Source: Pseudomonas syringae
GTDB lineage: Bacteria; Pseudomonadota; Gammaproteobacteria; Pseudomonadales; Pseudomonadaceae
Reading direction: 5' to 3'
Assembly (NCBI RefSeq): GCF_021605415.1
Contig: NZ_WKEQ01000020.1
Coordinates: 30,650-94,649 of the forward strand
Length of the DNA stretch: 64,000 nucleotides
How positions within the stretch are numbered: the stretch's first letter is position 1; every line of letters starts with the position of its first letter. The position numbers and the translations under genes are program-made. Under the pieces are notes generated by a model. That model saw nothing but the letters and a program-made list of their open reading frames with translations. It had not been told where the DNA came from and searched no databases. This document shows, one piece after another, positions 51,332-60,176 of the stretch.

Positions 51332-52504
51332 ATGTTCAAACTCACAGGACTGACCCTCGCCGCGCTCACACTGAGCGCCGCCGCCCACGCCGATGTCGAC
51401 CTGACACTGGGCAGCACCGAGCGCGTCACCCGCCTCTTCGCCTATCCCAACAACTGCAACGTGATCTGCTTCCGTAACTGGACGCTGGAACAGACCGTGG
51501 AGCACTACTTGACCCAAAGTGTCCGGCGCGATGGCTATGCCGACGCCAAGGTCTCGGTCAAAACCGATAACGGTCAGGTGTTTGCCGATATCAGCGGCGT
51601 ACCGTCAAGCTATGACAAGCCGTTGAAGGCCTTGCTCGACGCCGGGGATCTGGCCTACAGCGGCGCCAGCAAACTCAATGCTGACGGCAAGTGGGCTTAC
51701 AGCTGGTATTTGTTCCTGCCGCTGGGCATGGCTCTGGAAAACCGCAAAAGCGTCGAATTGCTGCACTTTCCGCCGGATTACTCGCTGACCCAGGCCCAGG
51801 ATTACCTGCGCTCGAACACCACCGACCGTTGGGCCGAACTGCTCGCTGACAACGGCATTCCCGCCGAGCAGACACCAGCGTTCCAAACCATCGTCGACAT
51901 TGCACCGATTGCCGCGCCGTCCAATGCCGGCAAGGATCTGGAAGGGGTTTACGACTACTTCACGGACTACCAGACCACGATGGTCAAACAGGTCAGCCAG
52001 AACGCCAGCGGCACGACACTGCCGATGGTGGCGTTCGGCGCACCGGTGCGTAACTGGATCAAGCAACAATACGGGCCGACCGTGAACGTACTAGGCCTGG
52101 CGACCATCAACCCGAGCGATGGGATCAACGTGCCAGTGCTCGGTTCGAACCATCCAAGTTACATCTGGTACGCCGCCGACCCAGCCAGCTATAGCGGCGA
52201 TGACGCTCAAGCCAAAGCCGATGCGGCGGGTTTGAAGGTCATGGGCCAGGATTTGAGCGCCGCCTGCTGGCAGGCCGGCATGGGCAACAAGCCGGGCAGC
52301 GATCCGACGGCCCTGCTAAATAATTGCACCCAGACCTGGCAAGTGACGCAGAAGGTCAAGACGTGCGAACTGTTCTTCACCTCGATCCGCGATCTGCCCC
52401 CTGAGGAGGCCGTCTCTAAATGCGCTTCTCCGCCGATCACCGCTCAGTTGCAACAACTGAAAGCCCCCTTGCCGCCCGCCTCGACCCCCGCTCCGCATTT
52501 GTAA
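51332..52504 (+). CDS. Secreted protein of unknown function
   Basis: A 390-residue protein with a Sec signal peptide (MFKLTGLTLAALTLSAAAHA). The mature part contains a Cys pair near the N-terminus (NNCNVICFRNWT), a YADAKVSVKTDNG segment and further Cys residues near the C-terminus (AACWQAGMG, LLNNCTQ, KTCELFF, KCASPP), so a disulfide-bonded periplasmic protein is likely. It ends in a Pro-rich tail. I do not recognise a family. ATG 51332 follows AAGGATC. Confidence 0.8.
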   Translation: MFKLTGLTLAALTLSAAAHADVDLTLGSTERVTRLFAYPNNCNVICFRNWTLEQTVEHYLTQSVRRDGYADAKVSVKTDNGQVFADISGVPSSYDKPLKALLDAGDLAYSGASKLNADGKWAYSWYLFLPLGMALENRKSVELLHFPPDYSLTQAQDYLRSNTTDRWAELLADNGIPAEQTPAFQTIVDIAPIAAPSNAGKDLEGVYDYFTDYQTTMVKQVSQNASGTTLPMVAFGAPVRNWIKQQYGPTVNVLGLATINPSDGINVPVLGSNHPSYIWYAADPASYSGDDAQAKADAAGLKVMGQDLSAACWQAGMGNKPGSDPTALLNNCTQTWQVTQKVKTCELFFTSIRDLPPEEAVSKCASPPITAQLQQLKAPLPPASTPAPHL

Positions 52505-52533
52505 GTTCAGCGTATTTATCCCGCTGATCGCTA

Positions 52534-53169
52534 TTACAACGGGCGCAAACGGTACTGCGGCGGCAATTGCTCGAAACCGCTGATGGTCGTGTTCAGACTT
52601 TTCCAGCGACCGTCCTTGATGCCGTAGATGCAGCCATGAATCGACAGGCTCTGCCCGCGATGCCAGGCGTTCTGCACGATGCTGGTGTGGCCGACGTTGG
52701 CCACTTGCTGAACCACGTTGAGTTCGCACATACGGTCGACGCGTTCTTCTTCAGTCGGCAACAGCGCGAGCTCATCGCGTTTTTCGTAATACAGGTCGCG
52801 GATCGAGCGCAGCCAACCGTCGATCAGGCCCAACTGACGATCCTGCATCGAAGCACGCACGCCGCCGCAGCCGTAATGGCCGGTGACAAGGATGTGTTTG
52901 ACCTTGAGCACGTCCACTGCGTACTGGATCACCGACAGACAGTTCAGGTCAGTGTGAAGCACCACGTTGGCGACGTTGCGATGGACGAACAGATCGCCCG
53001 GCAACATGCCGACAATCTCGTTGGCCGGCACGCGCGCGTCGGAGCAGCCGATCCACAAATACTCGGGGGTTTGCTGACGGGCCAGCTTGGCGAAGAAATC
53101 CGGATCTTCCTTGGTGATCGCGTCCGCCCAGCGTTCGTTGTTATCAATCAGATCTTGTAAGTCGTGCAT
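52534..53169 (-). CDS. can: Beta-carbonic anhydrase
   Basis: The 211-residue zinc enzyme interconverts CO2 and bicarbonate. Zinc ligands Cys and Asp/Arg dyad in IGCSDARVP, then His and Cys in TGHYGCGG, place it in the beta class. It is as long as E. coli Can. In PAO1 the neighbours on this side match, so the conserved segment resumes here. Confidence 0.95.
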   Translation of the reverse strand: MHDLQDLIDNNERWADAITKEDPDFFAKLARQQTPEYLWIGCSDARVPANEIVGMLPGDLFVHRNVANVVLHTDLNCLSVIQYAVDVLKVKHILVTGHYGCGGVRASMQDRQLGLIDGWLRSIRDLYYEKRDELALLPTEEERVDRMCELNVVQQVANVGHTSIVQNAWHRGQSLSIHGCIYGIKDGRWKSLNTTISGFEQLPPQYRLRPL

Positions 53170-53312
53170 GCTGTAAAGGCCTCAAGAATGATTTGCTGGT
53201 TATGACACACGACCGCCCATCGGGGTCACCAATAAAGCGCAGGTGTTTTCATTGGAATTTCTCATGCGCCCGACGAGTCCACTCAGTAAGGCCCACAGTA
53301 TGAGGAATAGCC

Positions 53313-53720
53313 ATGACTGATTCACGACGCCCTTACGATGCGACGCAGCCGGAGCCCATCGATGATAACGAAGATCGCATGGGCTCGATGCATGAGCTGG
53401 ATTTCGACGACGAACAGCCCAGCGCCAAAATCGGCGACGAACTGCCTGAGCGTGAACGCGAGCAGCTGATGCCCGAAGAGCGCGTGCGCGAGGCCGGCAT
53501 GACCGGCGCCTCGACCGACGACCATGAATCCACTGACGATGACATGAGCCCGGAAACCCTGATCCACGACGATGGCGCTCGGGATGCCGAAGAAATCGGT
53601 CAGAACAATCAGGCGGATTGGGATTTGAGCGTGGTCGATGAAGACGATATCGGTGGCGCTGGCGGGCTGGATGAAGCCGAGCTGGCACGGCGCGACCCGC
53701 TAGACGGCAAACCCGAGTAA
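53313..53720 (+). CDS. Acidic, probably disordered protein (PA4677-like)
   Basis: A 135-residue protein very rich in Asp and Glu (for example DDNEDRMGSMHELDFDDEQ and DWDLSVVDEDDIGGAGG) with few hydrophobics and no Cys. It has no predicted domain and looks intrinsically unstructured. Some databases label relatives serine kinase/phosphatase, but no catalytic motif is visible. It diverges from carbonic anhydrase and converges on rimI. Confidence 0.78.
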   Translation: MTDSRRPYDATQPEPIDDNEDRMGSMHELDFDDEQPSAKIGDELPEREREQLMPEERVREAGMTGASTDDHESTDDDMSPETLIHDDGARDAEEIGQNNQADWDLSVVDEDDIGGAGGLDEAELARRDPLDGKPE

Positions 53721-53740
53721 TTCCAGCCCCTGTGCAGGAG

Positions 53741-54193
53741 TTAGTCGACGAGGGTGCAGGCCATGACCACGGCATCTTCACGGCCGCCCACGGCCGGATA
53801 GTAATCCCGGCGGCGGCCGATTTCATTGAAGCCATAACGCTCGTACAAGCGGAACGCCGCCGCATTGCTGTCACGTACTTCCAGGAAGCATTCCCGGGCA
53901 CTCGCCGCATACGCGCGGGACATCAAATGCTCGAGCAATTTCAGTCCCAGTCCACGCCCCTGATTTTCAGGTTTTACCGTGATGTTCAGCAAATGCGCCT
54001 CATCGAGAATGATCTGCACCACGCCGTGGCCGACTTGTTGCTCGCCGTCGAACATCAACCAGATCTGATATTTGCCGAGGCCATCGAGAAAAATCCCGCG
54101 CGTCCACGGGTGGCTGTACGCGGCGAATTCAATTTTCAGCACAGCGTCCATGTCCGCCTCGGTCATCGGGCGGAACGATACAGCGTCACTCAT
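53741..54193 (-). CDS. rimI: Ribosomal protein bS18-alanine N-acetyltransferase
   Basis: A 150-residue GNAT protein: SFRPMTEADMDAVLKIE, the acetyl-CoA loop VKPENQGRGLGLKLLEHLM and the FLEVRDSNAAAFRLYERYGF end are typical RimI. It acetylates the N-terminal Ala of S18. Its start overlaps the upstream holD-like stop, reproducing the holD-rimI pairing of enterobacteria. Confidence 0.93.
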   Translation of the reverse strand: MSDAVSFRPMTEADMDAVLKIEFAAYSHPWTRGIFLDGLGKYQIWLMFDGEQQVGHGVVQIILDEAHLLNITVKPENQGRGLGLKLLEHLMSRAYAASARECFLEVRDSNAAAFRLYERYGFNEIGRRRDYYPAVGGREDAVVMACTLVD

Positions 54194-54971
54194 TTGATTC
54201 TTTCCAGCGCGCCATCAGCCGGCGCATGGCTTGCCACACAGCGGCCTTGCGCTGGGGCTCTTCCATCAATAATTCCAGACCTGGCAATGCCCAGGCAGAA
54301 CCCAGCCCTTCAATTTGCAACTCGCGATTGAACGCTTCGGCGTCCGCTTCGCCGGCAAATCGTACCGCCGGCAGGCCGATCAGCCACAGGCACGCGCATG
54401 GCGCCGCTTCCATCTGCACCGAAAGAAAGCCTTGGACAAAATCCCGCGCCGCGTCCGGGCCCTGATCCATCGTCCCGCGATTGAGCCACGGCCAGCACAC
54501 CGGCTCGCCGACAATTTGCGGCGCATCCGGCAGACCGGCGGCGCGCAGCATGTCCTTGAGCAGCAAATATGCAGGATCGCGTGACTGGAACGATTCGCCT
54601 GTGGGTAACTCCACCAGCAGCAAGCAATGTCCGGCGCGCAGCAATTGCAGAGCGAAACGCGGCGGCGGCACGGCAGCAGGCTTGGCGACCACCGGCGTCT
54701 CATCGGCCTCCTCCACCGGTTTCGTGGCGGTGCGGGGGCTTGATGGCGATGGCCGGGGCACGTCGATCTTCGTCCGTTCGGCCGGACGCGCGACGGGCTG
54801 TGCCGCCGCGTCGGCCTGCACGGCTGGAATGATCGGCGCCACAATTTCGGGCTCGGGCATCTCCAGCAGCTCGGGACGCGACGGCGCGGCGAAGGGCAGT
54901 TCGGTGCGCGGCAGCCAATTGACCACCTGCATGGCGTTCAAATAGGCGCGGCGGCGGGACTCGATAAGCAA
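54186..54971 (-). CDS. holD: DNA polymerase III psi subunit (cryptic HolD)
   Basis: A 261-residue protein. The N-terminal RRRAYLNAMQVVNWLPRTEL resembles the psi N-terminus that binds the clamp loader, and the end RKAAVWQAMRRLMARW resembles HolD. The middle (about 50-105) is a Pro/Ala/Arg-rich linker. Location before rimI is conserved. As I recall, PA4679 was shown experimentally to be the pseudomonad psi. Automatic tools may call it TonB-like from the Pro-rich linker. The start is TTG 54971; ATG 54932 is possible. Neither has a good ribosome site. Confidence 0.78.
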   Translation of the reverse strand: MLIESRRRAYLNAMQVVNWLPRTELPFAAPSRPELLEMPEPEIVAPIIPAVQADAAAQPVARPAERTKIDVPRPSPSSPRTATKPVEEADETPVVAKPAAVPPPRFALQLLRAGHCLLLVELPTGESFQSRDPAYLLLKDMLRAAGLPDAPQIVGEPVCWPWLNRGTMDQGPDAARDFVQGFLSVQMEAAPCACLWLIGLPAVRFAGEADAEAFNRELQIEGLGSAWALPGLELLMEEPQRKAAVWQAMRRLMARWKESNE

Positions 54972-55092
54972 GGGTCGGCCATTTGTGGATAACTGAAGTG
55001 CACCGATTCTACCGCCCTTCGCTCAAGATCGCCCGCTGTTGATCGATACGCCTGACGGAAAAGAAAGCGACAGCCCGTCCCGAGAGTGAATC

Positions 55093-55116
55093 GCATCGGT
55101 CTCGATGCAGTACAAT
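55093..55116 (+). promoter_or_regulatory. Candidate mksB promoter with palindrome
   Basis: GCATCG-GTCT-CGATGC (55093-55108) is a perfect inverted repeat directly followed by TACAAT (55111-55116), a good -10 hexamer, 35 bases before the mksB ATG. A protein bound to the palindrome would affect this promoter. Confidence 0.45.
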
Positions 55117-55151
55117 CGCGGCTTTTAATCGCCAACCAGCCGGCCATTCCG

Positions 55152-56432
55152 ATGATCGAACCCAAGCGCGTCTTGCGCGCCCTCGCTGAACACTGGGCAC
55201 TTCTGGAGCCACTGTGCGAGCACTTCGACCAAGGCACCCTGAGCCTCAACGAACTGCGCACGCAACTGGCCGCCCAACAACTCGACAGTACGCCGCAGGA
55301 CATCACCAGCCTGCTCGACGTATGGATCCGCCTCGATATTCTGGTTCCGGTCGCGAAAAGCCCGAACCGTTTTGAGCTGAATGCACAGATCCACGACTTC
55401 CTCGCCTACCTGCGTCGCGAGCACCGTCTGGGCCTGTGCCTGGAAATCGAAGCGTACTTGCGCCACCTCGAGCGTCTGGCCGGTTACATCCAGGATGCGT
55501 TCGACGTCCGCGACGGACACGATCTTGCCCGTCAATTGCGTCTGCTCGACATGCGCGTACGCGACGTACTGAAAAAACTCGATAACGACGAGCAGGCCCT
55601 GGTGGCCGTCGCCGAACGGGCGAAGACCAGCGACCGGCAAATCCCGTTACGCCAGCGTTACGCCGAAGTGCTAGCGACTTGGGACGAATACGTCGAACCG
55701 ATGATCGACCTGGTCAACGCCGACGGCGCGTTCGAGCAAGGCGTGCGCAAGGTCGAAACCGTGCTGCTGAAGATGCTCAGTGAACAGCAGCGCCTCGGCC
55801 ATCTGGTCGATGACGACATGCTGCTGCGCACCCACGCGCGCATTCTCGAAATGCAGACCAGCGCGCAACTGACCCTGCGTCACGCCCGCGAACTGCTGCT
55901 GCCGTTGCGTGAAGAAGCGCGTCGGCATAACGCCGTGACCCGTGGTGCCGCGCTGGCCCTGTCAGCGATTCGTCGCAAAGGCATCGATGCCGTGCCGCAA
56001 GCCGCGATGCCGCTGTTCACGCGGCCGCAAAGTACATTTCTTGGCAGCGCGAGTCAGGTTGAAGCCTACGTTTACGCCCTCGCCCGTTTCGAGCCGAAAC
56101 CGGCGCGGTTCCCCAAGGCGCATAAGTCGCAAAAGGGCGGCGAAGCCCCGCGCGCGCCACGGACCGTGCGTGAAATGCTCGACCGCTGCGAAGACGCCCT
56201 GCCGATGCCGGACTTGATGACCTGGCTGCTGGAGCAGGAACCGGACGGCGCCACCGACGAATTGCTCTATTGGTTCTCGCGCCTGTCGCGGGAAAAACGC
56301 TTCAAACGCGAGCGTCTGGAACGCCGCGAATACCACACTCACGAGCATCAGGTCAGCCTGCGCTCCTTCGCCCTGCTCTCGGCTGGTGATGACGCCAGCG
56401 AGAATTCCGCGAGCATTCCAAATGCATCTTGA
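55152..56432 (+). CDS. mksB: Condensin MksB (kleisin-like subunit)
   Basis: The 426-residue first subunit of the MksBEF chromosome-organising complex. PKRVLRALAEHWALLEPLCEHFD opens a helical protein; LRRDILVP-type winged-helix regions and LSRQKRFKRERLERREY near the end match MksB. AAATTGCTCTATTGGTTCTCG codes for a conserved LLYWFSRLS. It lies in an operon with mksE and mksF. Confidence 0.9.
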   Translation: MIEPKRVLRALAEHWALLEPLCEHFDQGTLSLNELRTQLAAQQLDSTPQDITSLLDVWIRLDILVPVAKSPNRFELNAQIHDFLAYLRREHRLGLCLEIEAYLRHLERLAGYIQDAFDVRDGHDLARQLRLLDMRVRDVLKKLDNDEQALVAVAERAKTSDRQIPLRQRYAEVLATWDEYVEPMIDLVNADGAFEQGVRKVETVLLKMLSEQQRLGHLVDDDMLLRTHARILEMQTSAQLTLRHARELLLPLREEARRHNAVTRGAALALSAIRRKGIDAVPQAAMPLFTRPQSTFLGSASQVEAYVYALARFEPKPARFPKAHKSQKGGEAPRAPRTVREMLDRCEDALPMPDLMTWLLEQEPDGATDELLYWFSRLSREKRFKRERLERREYHTHEHQVSLRSFALLSAGDDASENSASIPNAS

Positions 56433-57123
56433 TCTATCAGAACTGTCCCAACTCGCGCCGATCTTCCGCGAACTGTTCAAGGGCTACCACGTCAGCCGCC
56501 GCGACCCGGAGCTGTACGCGCAACTGTCGAACTTCCAGGATCAATACCGCACGCTGTTCAAGGCCCTGGGTTTTGAATTGGTTTGCGATACCCGAGGTTT
56601 CTACTACTTCGTGCCGGATCTGGCCGCTGCGGCGGTGAACAAGACGGCTCAGCGTCTGGCGCTGTTCACCTTCATTCTCGTCGAGCATCTGGCCGATCAG
56701 GGCCGCGACCCGATCGCCGTGCTCGATGGCGGCAGCCTCGGCCGCGAAGAATTGCCGTCGCTACTGGAGAAGTACCGCGACCTGTTCATTCAGGCCGAAG
56801 TGCAGACCGTCGAAGAACTCGAAGAAAAGATCATGCGCCGCATGACGCAACTCGGTTTCGCTGGTGAAGAAAACGGTGTCTACCGCTTCCTGCCGCCGAT
56901 GCACCGTTTCCTCGACGTGTGCCTGTCGGTGCAGCAGGACCGCGATCTGGCCGCCAGCGTACACAGCGTATTGCCGCTGCCGGCACCGGTGCTGATTGAC
57001 GAAGAAGCCGAAGCGAAATTCCTCGAAACCGACGATCCATTGGATTTGAGCGAGTTTGAAGAAGAAAGCGAAGAAGACGCACTGGCCCGCGCCATTGCCG
57101 AAGAACAGGAGTCCGATGCATGA
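56422..57123 (+). CDS. mksE: Condensin MksE subunit
   Basis: A 233-residue, winged-helix protein: FRELFKGYHVSRRDPELYAQL, GFYYFVPDLA and an acidic C-terminal tail (SEFEEESEEDALARAIAEEQ). It bridges MksB to the MksF ATPase. The start overlaps the mksB stop by 11 bases. Confidence 0.92.
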   Translation: MHLDLSELSQLAPIFRELFKGYHVSRRDPELYAQLSNFQDQYRTLFKALGFELVCDTRGFYYFVPDLAAAAVNKTAQRLALFTFILVEHLADQGRDPIAVLDGGSLGREELPSLLEKYRDLFIQAEVQTVEELEEKIMRRMTQLGFAGEENGVYRFLPPMHRFLDVCLSVQQDRDLAASVHSVLPLPAPVLIDEEAEAKFLETDDPLDLSEFEEESEEDALARAIAEEQESDA

Positions 57124-59960
57124 GCCAGGAACGCTACGGCATCCGCCGCTTTGCCCTTTTGAACACCGCCGGTTACAGCCTCGGCCTGTTCCCGCTGGAA
57201 GAACCGCTGTCGGTGTACGGCGCGAACAATCTCGGTAAATCCGCTTCGATCAACGCCTTGCAGTTCCCGATCCTGGCGCGCATGTCGGACATGAGTTTCG
57301 GCAAGTACAGCCTCGAACAATCGCGACGCTTCTACTTCGCCTCCGACACCAGTTACATCCTCGTCGAAGTCAATCTGCCCCACGGCCCGCACGTGATCGG
57401 CGTGGTCGGACGCGGCCCGGGCGGCGGTTTTGGTCACCAGTTCTTCGCTTATGCCGGCAAACTCGACCTGGCCCATTACCAGAAAAACGACACCTGCCTG
57501 CGCCAGAAAGAGCTGTTCACCAACCTTGAGCGCGAAGGCCTGAAAGCCTACGAACTCAAGCCGGATGAATTGCGCCGCTTGTTGGTCGGAGGTCACACCT
57601 CGATTCCGCTCGACCTGACGCTGATCCCGCTGCGCTCCACCAGTGAGCAGAGCCTGAAGACCTTTCGCGCGCTGTTCATCAACCTGCTGCACATGCGCGA
57701 AATCACGGCGGCCAAGCTCAAGCAGTTATTCCTCGATGCGTTCGAGCACAGCCTGCGTTCCGGCAGCGTCGATTACATCGCCGCGTGCGAAGAAGCCTTC
57801 CGCGATGTGCGCCGAATGGAGCAGGACTACCAGTCGCTGGTTGCCGCCGGCCCATTGGTTGAAGCCTTGGCCAACGGCGTGAAACAGCGCGACGTGCTGC
57901 GTGGCAAACTGCATCGTCTGTCGCCGCTGCTCGACTCGCTGCTCGGCACCTGGTCGGACTACGCCGGTGCGCGCAAGGAAGAGCTGACGATTCAGGCCGA
58001 TCACTACCGTAGCGAGCAGGACAGCCTGCAAAACGATCAGCGCGGCGGTACTCAGGAACTGATGCGTCTGGAGCGGGAGATTTCCGGTATCCAGCGTTGG
58101 TTGGGCGAGCTGTCGGTATTGAAGAACCGCTTCGCGCTGGTCGATGACGTCAAAGTGCTGGAGCAGCAATTGCTGGCCGCCAAAGACGCGCACGACGAGT
58201 TGGCCGGTGCCTTGGCGCAATCCCGTCAGTTCAGCGCCGAGGATCTGGAAGAGCGTCTGCGCGATCTGGAAAAACGCCTGAAGTCGGTGAAGCAGCAACT
58301 CGATCACGCCGACAACAACAGCTACGCCCGCCTGCGCGAAGAGTTTTCGCAACCGGACGTCGAACGCCTGATGCGTTTGTTCAACAGCGCGTTGTTCAGC
58401 CTGCCGTTGGGCGAGCACGGCATCACCCTCGACGAGGACGGCGCCTGGGTCAAATCGGTTGAGCTGATCCTCGACGGCTTCAAAGGTGAACGCTTCGAAG
58501 TGCCGGGCCTGTCCATCGACCTGTCGCACATCGAACCGCCAGCGTTGCAAGCGCTGGCCGACCGTGCCGCGTTGCGCGATCAGAAAGAACGCCTGGAAAA
58601 AGAGCTTAAACAGCTCAAGACCCAACAGGCTGTCGCTGCCGACCGTGCCGCGAGCAAGACTCAGACCGAAGCGCTGTACCAGCAAGTGCTGGACGCGCAG
58701 AAAGCCCTGGAAGACTTCCGTCGCACGCAAACCCTGAGCGCCGAAGAAAGCGACAAGCTTGAACAACTGGCGCAGATGGAAGGTGCGCAGGATGAGCTCA
58801 AGCGTTCCAGCGACGCTTTCACCGAACGCGTCCAGCAACTCTCGGCCAAACTGCAATTGGTCGGCCGGCAGATCGCCGACATGGAAGCCAAGCAACGCAC
58901 CCTCGACGACGCCTTGCGCCGTCGTCAATTGCTGCCGGCGGATCTGCCGTTCGGCACACCGTTCATGGATCCGGTCGATGATTCGATGGACAACCTGCTG
59001 CCATTGCTCAACGACTATCAGGACAGTTGGCAAGGCTTGCTGCGGGCTGACGGCCAGATTGAAGCGCTGTATGCGCAAGTGCGTCTGAAAGGCGTGGCCA
59101 AGTTCGACAGCGAAGACGACATGGAGCGTCGTCTGTCGCTGCTGATCAACGCTTACGCGCACCGCACCGATGAAGCCCTGACCCTGGGCAAGGCACGTCG
59201 TGCTGCGGTGACGGACATCGCCCGTACCCTGCGCAACATCCGTAGCGACTACGACAGCCTTGAACATCAACTGGCGCTGTTCAATCGCGAGATCAACAAG
59301 CGCCAGGTGTCCAACCTGCAGAGCTTCCGTATCGTTCTCGCGCCGAACAAGGAAGCGCTCAAGCACATTGACCAGATCATCCACAGCGCCGGTCAGTACG
59401 AGGAAGGCGAAACCCTGTCGGTGTTCGATCTGAGCCAGAGCGCCGAGCAGGACAACAAGAACGAAGAGGCCAAGGAATATTTGGCGCGGCTGGTGGCAGC
59501 GAACCACAACCAGCTCGGTCTCAAGGATTTGTTCGAACTGGCGTTCGAGATCACCAAGGTCAACGGCCAACCGGTCATCCACACCGACATCGACGGCGCG
59601 GCATCCAACGGCACCACCATGACCATCAAGGCGCTGACCAACATGTACTTGTTGCTGCACTTGATGGATCGCGATCTGGCCGGTCGCGTCCGTTTGCCGT
59701 ACTACCTCGACGAGGCGGCAGACATCGACGAGAAGAACCAGGCCGCGTTGCTGGAAACCAGCCTGCAACTGGGCTTCGTGCCGATTCTGGCGAGTGTGAA
59801 GCCGCAGGTCTGCGCCAGTGTCGCCATCGACCTGGAAGGTGGCAGCGGTCCGGCCGGCATCTATATTGATGAGGCGGACTGGAAATACATCCGTCGACAT
59901 GATGTGGTGAAGGCGACTGTTAATGTTGCGGCGGATGAGCCGGAGCTGGATGCGGTTTGA
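57120..59960 (+). CDS. mksF: Condensin MksF (SMC-like ATPase)
   Basis: This 946-residue SMC-like ATPase has Walker A GANNLGKS at 34-41, long coiled coils (about 270-420 and 470-620), and Walker B LPYYLDEAADID near 859-870. ATGA overlap with mksE. No mksG (TOPRIM nuclease) gene follows: a terminator and then pqiB come next. The complex is thus the housekeeping, nuclease-free type seen in P. aeruginosa, related to Wadjet but without the cutter. Confidence 0.94.
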   Translation: MSQERYGIRRFALLNTAGYSLGLFPLEEPLSVYGANNLGKSASINALQFPILARMSDMSFGKYSLEQSRRFYFASDTSYILVEVNLPHGPHVIGVVGRGPGGGFGHQFFAYAGKLDLAHYQKNDTCLRQKELFTNLEREGLKAYELKPDELRRLLVGGHTSIPLDLTLIPLRSTSEQSLKTFRALFINLLHMREITAAKLKQLFLDAFEHSLRSGSVDYIAACEEAFRDVRRMEQDYQSLVAAGPLVEALANGVKQRDVLRGKLHRLSPLLDSLLGTWSDYAGARKEELTIQADHYRSEQDSLQNDQRGGTQELMRLEREISGIQRWLGELSVLKNRFALVDDVKVLEQQLLAAKDAHDELAGALAQSRQFSAEDLEERLRDLEKRLKSVKQQLDHADNNSYARLREEFSQPDVERLMRLFNSALFSLPLGEHGITLDEDGAWVKSVELILDGFKGERFEVPGLSIDLSHIEPPALQALADRAALRDQKERLEKELKQLKTQQAVAADRAASKTQTEALYQQVLDAQKALEDFRRTQTLSAEESDKLEQLAQMEGAQDELKRSSDAFTERVQQLSAKLQLVGRQIADMEAKQRTLDDALRRRQLLPADLPFGTPFMDPVDDSMDNLLPLLNDYQDSWQGLLRADGQIEALYAQVRLKGVAKFDSEDDMERRLSLLINAYAHRTDEALTLGKARRAAVTDIARTLRNIRSDYDSLEHQLALFNREINKRQVSNLQSFRIVLAPNKEALKHIDQIIHSAGQYEEGETLSVFDLSQSAEQDNKNEEAKEYLARLVAANHNQLGLKDLFELAFEITKVNGQPVIHTDIDGAASNGTTMTIKALTNMYLLLHLMDRDLAGRVRLPYYLDEAADIDEKNQAALLETSLQLGFVPILASVKPQVCASVAIDLEGGSGPAGIYIDEADWKYIRRHDVVKATVNVAADEPELDAV

Positions 59961-59981
59961 TCGGCGTTAGCTGACGGCAAT

Positions 59982-60021
59982 AAAAAGGGCCGCGATCTGA
60001 TGAGATCGCGGCCCTTTTTTA
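59982..60021 (+). terminator. Strong terminator after mksF
   Basis: AAAAAGGGCCGCGATCT, GATG loop, AGATCGCGGCCCTTTTTT: a perfect 17-bp stem with T-run. Confidence 0.95.
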
Positions 60022-60053
60022 TGGCTTGGGATTTGTGCTGATTTTGCGGGCCT

Positions 60054-60150
60054 CATCGCTGGCAAGCCAGCTCCCACAGGTTTTTATGTCATACACAAAT
60101 TTGTGTGCACCACCGACCACTGTGGGAGCTGGCTTACCAGCGATGGTGTC
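60054..60150. repeat. REP doublet (GCTGGCAAGCCAGCTCCCACA type)
   Basis: CATCGCTGGCAAGCCAGCTCCCACAG and CTGTGGGAGCTGGCTTACCAGCGATG mirrored around 45 bases. A third REP family in the window, related to the unit at 7701. Confidence 0.85.
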
Positions 60151-60176
60151 CTTCCAGACGCCGAATAAGCTCGGGG

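Noticed and set aside
57726..59900. A 724-codon minus-strand frame opposite mksF
   Set aside because: Antisense to a clear SMC-like ATPase; composition (Gln/Arg/Val rich) is typical of a mirror frame.
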